DNA from: Lachnospiraceae bacterium
Lineage (GTDB): Bacteria; Bacillota; Clostridia; Lachnospirales; Anaerotignaceae
Length of the DNA: 5,514 nt
Direction of reading: 5' to 3'
Assembly (NCBI GenBank): GCA_028695945.1
Contig: JAQVIB010000144.1
Span: 1 to 5,514, forward strand
This document shows positions 1 to 5,514 of this stretch, one piece after another. Each line of letters starts with the position of its first letter. Position 1 is the first letter of the stretch. The position numbers and the translations under genes are program-made. A model generated the notes under the pieces. The model saw only the letters and a list, made by a program, of their open reading frames with translations, was not told the DNA's origin and did no database searches.

Positions 1-695
1 TAAGATTCAAAAAGGTCAGCACCCATACCTGCAACATCACCAACGTTATCGCCTACGTTATCTGCAATAACCGCTGGATTACGAGGGTCATCTTCAGGAA
101 TACCTGCCTCAACTTTGCCAACAAGGTCAGCACCAACGTCTGCAGCTTTTGTGTAAATACCACCGCCAACACGTGCAAACAAGGCAATTGATGAAGCACC
201 AAGACTAAAGCCGAATAAAACGCCAGTATTTCCTGTAATTGCATAAATAACGCTAATTCCCAATAAGCCAAGCCCAACAACGCTCATACCCATAACGGCT
301 CCGCCAGAGAATGCTGTTGAAAGAGCTCTATTCATGCCACCCTCTCTTGCTGCATTTGCAGTTCTTACATTAGCTTTTGTAGCTACATTCATACCGAAAT
401 AACCTGCAAGGGTTGAGAACAATCCGCCAACAACAAAGCAGATTGCTGTTGTCAATCCAACACCTATGGCAATACATACGAACAGAACAATTACAAAGAT
501 AATAAGTATTTTGTACTCTGCAAAAAGGAATGCTTGTGCGCCTTCATGAATAGAAGCAGCAATTTCCTTCATTCTGTCTGTTCCTTCCTCCTGTTTTCCA
601 ACCTTAGAAGCCAAGATAAAAGCGAATACAAGTGCAATTACTCCCATCACAGGAGCCACTCCCATCACAGGAGCCAGATAAACCATGCTTTCCAT
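1..695 (-). CDS. hppA: Membrane-bound ion-translocating pyrophosphatase, N-terminal part (cut by window edge)
   Basis: This family hydrolyses pyrophosphate and uses the energy to pump H+ or Na+ across the cytoplasmic membrane. The visible 231 codons show membrane helix 1 (about residues 5-30), a charged loop, further helices (about 62-100 and 130-175), and the family's catalytic loop at 178-231. That loop contains GGGIYTKAADVGADLVGK (178-194 region), EAGIPEDDPRNPA (196-208) and DNVGDNVGD (212-220), then GADLFES. The acidic residues D186, D190, D202, D203, D212, D216 and D220, with K194 and R205, match the Mg-pyrophosphate site known for the family. The start at 695 is chosen because GGAGG lies 9 nt upstream; a second in-frame ATG at 686 is less well placed. 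Full-length members have roughly 650-750 residues, so about two thirds is missing. The residues that separate K+-dependent from K+-independent forms, and the gate glutamate that helps set ion specificity, lie outside the window, so the pumped ion is undetermined. Residues 8-19 are a tandem APVMGV duplication. Confidence 0.96.
   Translation of the reverse strand, partial: MESMVYLAPVMGVAPVMGVIALVFAFILASKVGKQEEGTDRMKEIAASIHEGAQAFLFAEYKILIIFVIVLFVCIAIGVGLTTAICFVVGGLFSTLAGYFGMNVATKANVRTANAAREGGMNRALSTAFSGGAVMGMSVVGLGLLGISVIYAITGNTGVLFGFSLGASSIALFARVGGGIYTKAADVGADLVGKVEAGIPEDDPRNPAVIADNVGDNVGDVAGMGADLFES
641..676. repeat. Exact 18-bp tandem duplication inside hppA
   Basis: Positions 641-658 and 659-676 are identical (CTCCCATCACAGGAGCCA on the plus strand) and directly adjacent. 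The unit is a multiple of three, so the reading frame is kept and hppA codes for APVMGV twice in a row (residues 8-13 and 14-19) in membrane helix 1. As I recall the family, this segment normally appears once, so the second copy looks like an insertion by slippage. Confidence 0.95.
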
Positions 696-704
696 TTTTG
701 TAAA

Positions 705-709
705 CCTCC
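705..709 (-). promoter_or_regulatory. Ribosome binding site of hppA
   Basis: GGAGG on the minus strand lies 9 nt before the ATG at 695. The ATG at 686 would have an 18-nt gap, so this site decides for the upstream start. Confidence 0.85.
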
Positions 710-724
710 ATCTTATTTTTTATT

Positions 725-756
725 GAAACAATGAATTTAAATATACTCACTGTTTC
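725..756 (-). promoter_or_regulatory. Stem-loop in the hppA leader
   Basis: Read on the minus strand, the arms 756-745 (GAAACAGTGAGT) and 736-725 (ATTCATTGTTTC) can form a 12-bp RNA stem with two G-U pairs and an 8-nt loop. It ends 15 nt before the GGAGG of hppA. No T-run follows on either strand, so it is not a standard terminator. A role in mRNA stability or translation control is inference only. Confidence 0.5.
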
Positions 757-846
757 TGTTGGTAATTTTAGGCTACACGCTACTAATATCACTAAAATTT
801 TATCTTTGCAGTGTTCCTAAAATTTCCAGTTATCATACAGCTACTA

Positions 847-875
847 ATTTTATCACAGTAAACTTTTTATTTCAA
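847..875 (-). promoter_or_regulatory. Candidate SigA-type promoter of hppA
   Basis: On the minus strand TTGAAA (875-870) and TAAAAT (852-847) are 17 nt apart, each 5 of 6 to consensus. A TGn extended -10 element lies directly before the -10 box. Transcription would start near 840, giving a leader of about 145 nt. The promoter lies between the gntR hairpin and hppA, so hppA is probably transcribed on its own. Confidence 0.6.
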
Positions 876-899
876 CTATTTTCTTGTGTGTTTAATCAA

Positions 900-934
900 A
901 ATTACCTCGAATGATAAAAATATTCGAGGTAATT
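900..934 (-). terminator. Candidate terminator of the GntR-family gene
   Basis: Perfect 13-bp inverted repeat: AATTACCTCGAAT at 900-912 and its complement at 922-934, with a 9-nt loop. It begins 24 nt after the stop codon of the regulator. On the minus strand the stem is followed by TTGATT, joining the stem's own AATT to give a short, interrupted T-rich tail. Position and stem favour a Rho-independent terminator, but the T-run is weak. An operator role for the palindrome cannot be excluded. Confidence 0.65.
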
Positions 935-958
935 CTAAACAATGGATATTAAATTTAT

Positions 959-1657
959 TTATATTTTGCTGTGCACAAAGTCAAAATGCTCCTCAAGTGA
1001 CCTTGCTGCAGAATTTGCATCACCTCTAACAATTGCTTGGTATATATCCGTATGGAACATATACAAAGCACTTGCACTGCCATGCTTTTTAAGAATTGAG
1101 TTTCGATTAAATTTAACTGTTCTTTCAAGTATAAAGCCCAAATATTCCAAAACCTTAACAAGCACAATGTTATTGCTCATAGAAAAAAGCATTCTGTGAA
1201 ATTTTATATCAAGCTTTGCACCTGCATCTGCATCATCAAGATTTTCACCCATTTCATCGATTATCTCTTTAAGTTCTTTAAGCATTTCTTTATTTTCATA
1301 TAGATTTTTGCATACAAGCTTAACTCCTGCAGTTTCAATAATTCGTCTAAATTCCAATAAATCATCCTCAAAAGTTCCCTCTTTAAGAAGCAAAGGCATT
1401 AAAAGAGCAATGAACGGCTGAACATCCAATTCAGATACAAATGAACCCTCTCCTGGTCTAATATCCACTACGCCCATAATCTCCATAACGCTAAGTGCTT
1501 CCCTAAGTGATGCCCGGCTAACATCAAGCATTTCTGCTAAAGCACGTTCAGGTGGCAATTTATCCCCACTTTTAAGGCTACCTTCCCTTATTAGGAAAAT
1601 AATTTGTTCAACAATATTTTTGTATATTTTTTTTGTTTGTATTGACTTTATTTCCAT
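959..1657 (-). CDS. FadR-type GntR transcriptional regulator (FCD domain)
   Basis: A 232-residue DNA-binding regulator, typical in length for the FadR branch of the GntR family. Residues about 8-75 form the winged helix-turn-helix, with LPPERALAEMLDVSRASLRE (34-53) as the recognition region and PGEGSFV (68-74) as the wing. Residues about 95-228 form the helical FCD ligand domain. D150 and H154 (in LDIKFH), H202 (in FHTDIYQAI) and H224 (in EEHFDFV) match the D-x3-H, H, H metal site known in this family, which usually supports binding of a small carboxylic acid. The effector here is unknown. The start at 1657 is supported by AAGGGGG 9 nt upstream. It has its own promoter and a hairpin after its stop codon. 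The MATE gene lies 114 nt upstream in the same direction; I see no terminator between them, so read-through is possible. Which genes it controls cannot be read from the sequence; itself, the exporter and hppA are the nearest candidates. Confidence 0.93.
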   Translation of the reverse strand: MEIKSIQTKKIYKNIVEQIIFLIREGSLKSGDKLPPERALAEMLDVSRASLREALSVMEIMGVVDIRPGEGSFVSELDVQPFIALLMPLLLKEGTFEDDLLEFRRIIETAGVKLVCKNLYENKEMLKELKEIIDEMGENLDDADAGAKLDIKFHRMLFSMSNNIVLVKVLEYLGFILERTVKFNRNSILKKHGSASALYMFHTDIYQAIVRGDANSAARSLEEHFDFVHSKI

Positions 1658-1666
1658 TTATTTTGT

Positions 1667-1673
1667 CCCCCTT
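1667..1673 (-). promoter_or_regulatory. Ribosome binding site of the GntR-family gene
   Basis: AAGGGGG on the minus strand, 9 nt before the ATG at 1657. It is a slightly unusual G-rich variant of the GGAGG used by the other genes here, and it supports the start. Confidence 0.75.
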
Positions 1674-1711
1674 ACAGCCTGGGTATCGTCATATGCTGTA
1701 TTTTCTTAGTA

Positions 1712-1740
1712 ATCTTAACCTTTCAACAAAGCTTTGTCAA
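1712..1740 (-). promoter_or_regulatory. Promoter of the GntR-family gene
   Basis: On the minus strand a perfect TTGACA (1740-1735) is followed after 17 nt by TAAGAT (1717-1712). Transcription would start near 1705, about 48 nt before the ATG. A 12-bp palindrome, ACAAAGCTTTGT (1726-1737), covers the end of the -35 box and half of the spacer. That is where a repressor operator is often found. Confidence 0.7.
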
Positions 1741-1771
1741 TGCCTCATTAAAAAATACCACTAAACTGTAA

Positions 1772-3145
1772 CTACGCAGACCTTTCATTTAACATTCTAA
1801 TTTCTTTAATAATAAATGCAACAACAACTGTAAGAGTTATGAACTCCGCCACAGGACCTGCATATAATATGCCATCCAACCCAAAGTACAGCGGTAAAAT
1901 AATTATTAACGGTACCAAAAGCAGCAATGACCTAAGCATAGATAGTACCGAAGCCTTAAATGGCTGCCCTGTAGCCTGAAAATATCCCGTAGTAACAATA
2001 ATAAATCCTGAGGCAAATATTGAAAAAAGATAAATTCGCATACATTTTTCTGCGAATTCCGCAAAAACAATGTCCTGTGTACCAAAAATTTTCAATATAC
2101 TTCCTGGAAAAAATACGCACGCAATCCATCCAACTACAGAAAATGCAGTTGCACTGATAACAGCAGCTATGTATGTTTCTTTTACCCTTTTAAACTGCAT
2201 TGCACCCATATTGAAACCTATTATAGGTTGTGCCCCAACGCTTATACCAATATTTACGCCTATAAGTATTGAACTCACCTTCATAACAATTCCCATTGCA
2301 CTAAGGGCAACATCGCCGCCAACAGGGCTTTGATCGCCATAATATACAAGTGTATTGTTAAGTAAAACCAATAAAACTGTAATTGCTAGCTGAGTTATTG
2401 AACTTGCAATGCCAAGGGCCGTAAAATTTTTAATATGCATAAAATCCAGCTTGAATTGGCTTTTTCTAAGACGCAATTTGCTTTTCTTCATAAAATAATA
2501 ACATATAATAATTGCTGAAATTATCTCGCTGGTAACAGTAGCAATAGCTGCACCCTTAACGCCCCAGTCCAAAACAAAAATATAAATTGGGTCTAAAATG
2601 GTATTAAGCAATGCACCAACTACCATGCTTATCATTGAAAGCCTTGGGTTTCCGTCTGTACGCACCATATTACTAAGCCCCGCACTTAATGTCATAAAGG
2701 GTGTTCCAATAAGGATAATAGATGTATAATCTGTAGCATATTTCATAATTTTGTCCATTGCTCCAAATAATCTAAGCATGGGCTCAAGAAAAATAATTCC
2801 CAAAACTGATATAATTATACCAACCGTAACAAGTATAGCAAACACATTATTTAGCACTTTTTCCGCAACTTGTTGTTTGCCCTCACCCAGCTTAATTGCT
2901 GCATACGCACTTGCCCCTGCACCAAAAAGCATTGCTAATGCCAATGTAATAGTAACAACTGGGAACGCCACTGTTGTAGCTGCATTTCCCAAATATCCAA
3001 CGCCCTGTCCAATAAATATCTGGTCAACCAAGTTATAAAGATTGTTCACAAGAAAAGCAATAACAGACGGTATAGCAAATTTTCCTAGCAATCTCCTAAC
3101 TGGTTCATATCCTAGTGGATTTTTTTGCTCTAAAATACTTTCCAT
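1772..3145 (-). CDS. MATE-family multidrug/cation antiporter (MepA-like)
   Basis: An integral membrane exporter of 457 residues with about 12 hydrophobic segments, the usual MATE layout of two six-helix halves. MATE proteins export drugs, dyes or metabolites in exchange for Na+ or H+. MepA-type signatures are visible: NNLYNLVDQIFIG (34-46, with the conserved acidic D41), GNAATTVAFP (53-62) and LFGAGASAYAA (73-83) in the first half. RTDGNPRLSM (162-171) and LLNTILDPIYIF (179-190) precede the middle loop, which is charged (KKSKLRLRKSQ, about 220-230). GAQPIIGFNMGA (304-315) and YFQATGQPFKASVLSMLRS (388-406) are in the second half. The reading frame is open 14 codons further upstream, but the start at 3145 is chosen because GGAGG lies 7 nt before it and the family begins near this point. 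It has its own promoter, diverging from the heat-shock operon. The substrate cannot be assigned; the neighbouring GntR-type gene is a possible but unproven regulator. Confidence 0.93.
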   Translation of the reverse strand: MESILEQKNPLGYEPVRRLLGKFAIPSVIAFLVNNLYNLVDQIFIGQGVGYLGNAATTVAFPVVTITLALAMLFGAGASAYAAIKLGEGKQQVAEKVLNNVFAILVTVGIIISVLGIIFLEPMLRLFGAMDKIMKYATDYTSIILIGTPFMTLSAGLSNMVRTDGNPRLSMISMVVGALLNTILDPIYIFVLDWGVKGAAIATVTSEIISAIIICYYFMKKSKLRLRKSQFKLDFMHIKNFTALGIASSITQLAITVLLVLLNNTLVYYGDQSPVGGDVALSAMGIVMKVSSILIGVNIGISVGAQPIIGFNMGAMQFKRVKETYIAAVISATAFSVVGWIACVFFPGSILKIFGTQDIVFAEFAEKCMRIYLFSIFASGFIIVTTGYFQATGQPFKASVLSMLRSLLLLVPLIIILPLYFGLDGILYAGPVAEFITLTVVVAFIIKEIRMLNERSA

Positions 3146-3152
3146 TTTTTTA

Positions 3153-3157
3153 CCTCC
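3153..3157 (-). promoter_or_regulatory. Ribosome binding site of the MATE gene
   Basis: GGAGG on the minus strand, 7 nt before the ATG at 3145. It decides for this start over an ATG 42 nt further upstream at 3187. Confidence 0.85.
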
Positions 3158-3177
3158 AAAACAAAACAACGGAAATA

Positions 3178-3206
3178 ATTGTATCACTTTAGCATTTTTT
3201 TTGCAA
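3178..3206 (-). promoter_or_regulatory. Candidate promoter of the MATE gene
   Basis: On the minus strand TTGCAA (3206-3201) and TACAAT (3183-3178) are 17 nt apart. The predicted transcript would begin near 3171, so it could not include the upstream ATG at 3187, which agrees with the start at 3145. A second TATAAT-like box at 3229-3224 has no convincing -35 partner. Confidence 0.5.
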
Positions 3207-3229
3207 CCAAACTTTAAAACGGTATTATA

Positions 3230-3251
3230 AAAAGAAAATTAAAAGAAAATT
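3230..3251. repeat. A-rich 11-bp direct repeat between divergent promoters
   Basis: AAAAGAAAATT occurs twice in tandem (3230-3240 and 3241-3251). It lies between the MATE and hrcA promoters, about 43 nt before the hrcA -35 box and 24 nt upstream of the MATE -35 box. It is low-complexity A-tract DNA and may bend the helix or act as an UP-like element; function is inference. Confidence 0.5.
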
Positions 3252-3293
3252 TTGTAATTGAATAATGTAAGCCTAATTTTTTTAAAATATTAC

Positions 3294-3322
3294 TTGACAG
3301 TTATTGGGTTGAGTGATATTTT
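3294..3322 (+). promoter_or_regulatory. Promoter of the hrcA-grpE-dnaK operon
   Basis: TTGACA (3294-3299) is a perfect -35 box. After 17 nt comes TATTTT (3317-3322), preceded by a TGn extended -10 motif (3314-3316). Transcription would begin near 3329, just ahead of CIRCE, so HrcA bound there would block the start region. A vegetative sigma promoter with CIRCE is the standard class I heat-shock design. Confidence 0.75.
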
Positions 3323-3333
3323 ATTATTATAAA

Positions 3334-3360
3334 TTAGCACTCGAGTTAAGTGAGTGCTAA
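3334..3360 (+). promoter_or_regulatory. CIRCE operator (HrcA binding site)
   Basis: Perfect CIRCE inverted repeat: TTAGCACTC (3334-3342), 9-nt spacer, GAGTGCTAA (3352-3360). This is the known binding site of HrcA. It lies just after the operon promoter and 24 nt before hrcA, which implies autorepression that is relieved on heat shock when GroEL is titrated by unfolded protein. Confidence 0.98.
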
Positions 3361-3370
3361 CAAAGAATGA

Positions 3371-3376
3371 GAGGTG
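3371..3376 (+). promoter_or_regulatory. Ribosome binding site of hrcA
   Basis: GAGGTG with an 8-nt gap to the ATG at 3385. The other in-frame ATG, at 3367, lies before this site and has no comparable site of its own. Confidence 0.75.
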
Positions 3377-3384
3377 TTGCAGGT

Positions 3385-4449
3385 ATGTCGTTAAGTGAGA
3401 GAAAAGTAAAAATTTTGCAGGCAATCATAAATGACTACATTGCGACGGCAGAGCCTGTTGGCAGCAGAACCATTGCAAAAAAATATGATTTTGGTTTAAG
3501 CTCTGCAACTATAAGAAATGAAATGAGCGACCTTGAAGAAATGGGTTTTATAATTCAACCACATGCTTCATCAGGACGAATTCCTTCAGATTTGGGCTAT
3601 AGACTTTACGTTGACAGCCTTATGCAGCAGAGTGATTTAGTAGAAAACGAAAAAAACTTTTTGCATACCATGATTTCAGAAAATGTAAATCAGATAGAAT
3701 ACCTTATGGAGGAAACTGCAAAGATGCTTTCCGCCATGACAAATTATACCACTATAATTTCTGAACCAATTATTAAAAGTACGCGCCTTAAAAAGATACA
3801 TTTTATGAAGTTGGATGAAAAAAATGTAATGGTAATAATTGCAGCAGAGGGAAATATAGTTAAAAACCACCTAGCTAAGGTAGATTACTTGCCTGATGAT
3901 GATGAACTTTACAGTATATCAGGTGTTGTAAACCAATGCTTGGAAGGTCAGATTATGGAAAGCATAGAGGCAGAAGCAATTGAAAAGCTCCATAAAAGCC
4001 TTCCCTGTTATGATGAACTTATTACAGCAACCCTAAGAGCAATGGAGAAAACCTTTAAAAGTTCTGAAACTCTTCAGCTTCATCTTAGTGGTGCAAAAAA
4101 CATTCTTGCTTTTCCAGAGTTCAGCGATGTGCAAAAGGCGAAAAGCTTGATACAAACCTTAGAGGATAAGGAATCCCTTAAAAATCTTTTAACATCAAAT
4201 AATGTTGACGGAGATGAGGTGCAAATTTACATTGGTAACGAAAGCGGCATAGAAGAAATGAAGGACTGCAGTATTATAACAACAAGCTATAAATTTGCTG
4301 ACAATATAACAGGAACAATTGGTATTCTGGGACCAACCAGAATGAATTATTCTCAAGTTGTATCCGTTCTTAACGGTATGGTAAAGAATATTGAAGGCGT
4401 TGTTAAAAATTTGAATAATCAAAATGATAAAGAAAAAAATGATTCATAG
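3385..4449 (+). CDS. hrcA: Heat-inducible transcriptional repressor HrcA
   Basis: HrcA is the dimeric repressor that binds CIRCE in front of chaperone operons and needs GroEL to stay active. The 354-residue product has the usual length. Residues 1-70 hold the winged helix-turn-helix, starting SLSERKVKIL, with EPVGSR (23-28), SSATIRNEMSDLEEMGF (39-55) and the SSGRIPSDLGYRLYVD stretch (62-77) typical of the family. The remaining residues form the GAF-like dimerisation domain, ending with the family hallmark GILGPTRMNY (313-322). The ATG at 3385 is chosen over one 18 nt upstream because of the GAGGTG site and because HrcA proteins normally begin close to this L-S-E-R motif. It is the first gene of a heat-shock operon and lies directly behind a perfect CIRCE, so it represses itself. 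grpE follows after 18 nt. Confidence 0.97.
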   Translation: MSLSERKVKILQAIINDYIATAEPVGSRTIAKKYDFGLSSATIRNEMSDLEEMGFIIQPHASSGRIPSDLGYRLYVDSLMQQSDLVENEKNFLHTMISENVNQIEYLMEETAKMLSAMTNYTTIISEPIIKSTRLKKIHFMKLDEKNVMVIIAAEGNIVKNHLAKVDYLPDDDELYSISGVVNQCLEGQIMESIEAEAIEKLHKSLPCYDELITATLRAMEKTFKSSETLQLHLSGAKNILAFPEFSDVQKAKSLIQTLEDKESLKNLLTSNNVDGDEVQIYIGNESGIEEMKDCSIITTSYKFADNITGTIGILGPTRMNYSQVVSVLNGMVKNIEGVVKNLNNQNDKEKNDS

Positions 4450-4467
4450 AAGAAAGGAAAACTGAAA

Positions 4468-5031
4468 ATGGCGGAAAACTTAGAAAATGAGAACTTAACC
4501 CCAGATGAAGAAGAAATGCTGGAAGAAGTAATTGAAGATATTGCTGAAGAGGCAGATGGTGAAGTAGTTGAGGATGTAGAGGATAACGAAAATGAAACTG
4601 AAACAAAGTTGGTCGAAATGACAGATAAATGCCAACGTCTTGCGGCTGAATACTATAACTACAGAGAACGTACAGCTAAAGAAAAGGCAAGTATGTACAG
4701 CGACGGTGCAAGAGATACAGTTGAAAAAATACTGCCTGTAATTGATAATTTGGAAAGAGCGGTTGCTGCACAAAGTACAAAATGCGGCGAGGATGATAGC
4801 TTTTTTAAAGGCGTTGAAATGACTCTAAAACAGTTTAAAGAAATACTAAATGCAATGGGCGTTGAAGAAATCCCTGCAAAAGGAGAAAAATTTGACCCTA
4901 ACTTACATTCGGCAGTTAGCCACATTGAAGATGACAATTTCGGAGAGAATGAAATTACCATTGAAATGATGAAAGGCTATAAATATAAGGAAAAAGTAAT
5001 AAGGCACAGTATGGTGCAGGTTGCTAACTAA
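4468..5031 (+). CDS. grpE: Nucleotide exchange factor GrpE
   Basis: GrpE is the DnaK co-chaperone that releases ADP and so restarts the folding cycle in the cytoplasm. The 187-residue product has a very acidic, probably disordered N-terminus (about 2-47, rich in E and D). A long helical dimerisation stalk follows (about 48-105, including AAEYYNYRERTAKEKA). The C-terminal beta domain contacts DnaK, with the family signature in parts: KFDPNLHSAV (141-150), then EMMKGYKYKEKVIRHSMVQV (166-185). Length and domain order match the family. The start at 4468 has AAAGGA upstream with a 9-nt gap, a weaker site than that of dnaK. It lies 18 nt after hrcA and 35 nt before dnaK, with no promoter or terminator seen between them, so it is co-transcribed and controlled by CIRCE. 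Confidence 0.97.
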   Translation: MAENLENENLTPDEEEMLEEVIEDIAEEADGEVVEDVEDNENETETKLVEMTDKCQRLAAEYYNYRERTAKEKASMYSDGARDTVEKILPVIDNLERAVAAQSTKCGEDDSFFKGVEMTLKQFKEILNAMGVEEIPAKGEKFDPNLHSAVSHIEDDNFGENEITIEMMKGYKYKEKVIRHSMVQVAN

Positions 5032-5051
5032 AAATAATCTTTTGAATATTT

Positions 5052-5057
5052 AGGAGG
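5052..5057 (+). promoter_or_regulatory. Ribosome binding site of dnaK
   Basis: AGGAGG with a 9-nt gap to the ATG at 5067. It is the best match to the anti-Shine-Dalgarno sequence in the operon, which fits the need for more DnaK than HrcA or GrpE. Confidence 0.85.
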
Positions 5058-5066
5058 AATAAAATT

Positions 5067-5514
5067 ATGGGAAAAATTATAGGTATTGACCTTGGTACAA
5101 CAAATTCATGTGTATCTGTTATGGAAGGTGGTGCACCCGTTGTTATTGTTAACACAGACGGTGCAAGAACAACCCCATCTGTAGTTGGCTTTGCAAAAAA
5201 CGGCGAAAGACTTATTGGTGAAACAGCTAAACGTCAGGCTATTACAAATCCAGATAACACAATCAGTTCAATTAAGAGAGAAATGGGCACAAACTATAAA
5301 GTAACAATTGATGGCAAATCCTATTCTCCACAGGAAATTTCAGCTATGGTTTTACAAAAATTAAAGTCAGACGCAGAAAATTACCTTGGCGAAAAAGTAA
5401 CTGAAGAAGTTATTACTGTACCTGCATATTTCTCTGATGCACAGCGTCAGGCAACAAAGGATGCTGGTAAAATTGCAGGTCTTGACGTAAAACGTATTAT
5501 TAACGAGCCTACAT
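5067..5514 (+). CDS. dnaK: Chaperone DnaK (Hsp70), N-terminal part (cut by window edge)
   Basis: DnaK is the ATP-driven Hsp70 chaperone that binds exposed hydrophobic segments of unfolded proteins. The visible 149 codons cover the first part of the ATPase domain. The phosphate-binding loop is GIDLGTTNSC (6-15, with D8 and T11), and RTTPSVVGF (34-42) follows. The catalytic lysine is K70 in SSIKREMGT. Then come VITVPAYFSDAQRQATKDAG (115-134) and IINEPT (144-149) at the edge. Between K70 and the YSPQEISA segment (86-93) the roughly 23-residue insert of Gram-negative DnaK is absent, a recognised Gram-positive signature. No frameshift or missing key residue is seen. It is the third gene of the CIRCE operon; dnaJ commonly follows in Firmicutes but would lie outside the window. 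Confidence 0.98.
   Translation, partial: MGKIIGIDLGTTNSCVSVMEGGAPVVIVNTDGARTTPSVVGFAKNGERLIGETAKRQAITNPDNTISSIKREMGTNYKVTIDGKSYSPQEISAMVLQKLKSDAENYLGEKVTEEVITVPAYFSDAQRQATKDAGKIAGLDVKRIINEPT

Noticed and set aside
534..734. Plus-strand open frame with a histidine- and serine-rich repeat (SHHRS-type)
   Set aside because: It is antisense to hppA, and its repeat is just the 18-bp duplication read in another frame. No ribosome binding site or family match.
604..792. Minus-strand open frame overlapping the hppA start in a different frame
   Set aside because: Shadow of hppA and its leader; the cysteine/glycine-rich repeat again comes from the 18-bp duplication.
3146..3187. A 14-codon N-terminal extension of the MATE protein starting at 3187
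   Set aside because: The in-frame ATG at 3145 has GGAGG 7 nt upstream, and the extension would contain that site and the predicted transcription start.
3367..3384. Start of hrcA at the upstream ATG at 3367
   Set aside because: No ribosome binding site of its own; it would place the GAGGTG site inside the gene and add residues not typical of HrcA.
4495..4961. Two minus-strand open frames (4495-4773 and 4659-4961) opposite grpE
   Set aside because: Antisense shadows of a clearly coding grpE; no ribosome binding sites or recognisable domains.
1..5514. CRISPR arrays, insertion sequences, tRNA or rRNA genes, phage or defence genes
   Set aside because: No spaced repeats, transposase, terminal inverted repeats, tRNA-like folds or defence-type domains were seen; all long frames are explained by housekeeping, transport or regulatory genes.

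Overview
The window looks like chromosomal DNA of a low-GC Gram-positive anaerobe, most likely a Clostridia-class Firmicute. The evidence is AT-rich sequence, strong AGGAGG-type ribosome binding sites, the hrcA-grpE-dnaK gene order under a perfect CIRCE operator, a DnaK N-terminus lacking the roughly 23-residue insert found in Gram-negative DnaK, and a membrane-bound ion-pumping pyrophosphatase. The genus cannot be fixed from this sequence.

Left part, minus strand. Positions 1-695 hold the N-terminal 231 residues of a membrane pyrophosphatase (hppA) that runs off the left edge. It carries an exact in-frame 18-bp tandem duplication in its first membrane helix. Upstream is a leader of about 145 nt with a good promoter candidate (847-875) and a stem-loop just ahead of the ribosome binding site. 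Next comes a complete FadR-type GntR regulator (959-1657), with its own TTGACA promoter (1712-1740) and a hairpin terminator candidate (900-934). A complete MepA-like MATE exporter (1772-3145) follows, also on the minus strand, with its own promoter candidate.

Right part, plus strand. A divergent intergenic region (3146-3384) carries the MATE promoter leftward and the heat-shock promoter plus CIRCE rightward. Then come hrcA (3385-4449), grpE (4468-5031) and the first 149 codons of dnaK (5067-5514, cut by the right edge). The genes are 18 and 35 nt apart and form the classical class I heat-shock operon. HrcA represses the operon through CIRCE, DnaK refolds proteins, and GrpE is its nucleotide exchange factor.

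I did not find a novel multi-gene system. The points most worth a second look are local: the 6-residue duplication in the pyrophosphatase, its structured leader with a repeated promoter-like motif, and the unassigned regulator lying beside an exporter, with a palindrome over the regulator's -35 box.
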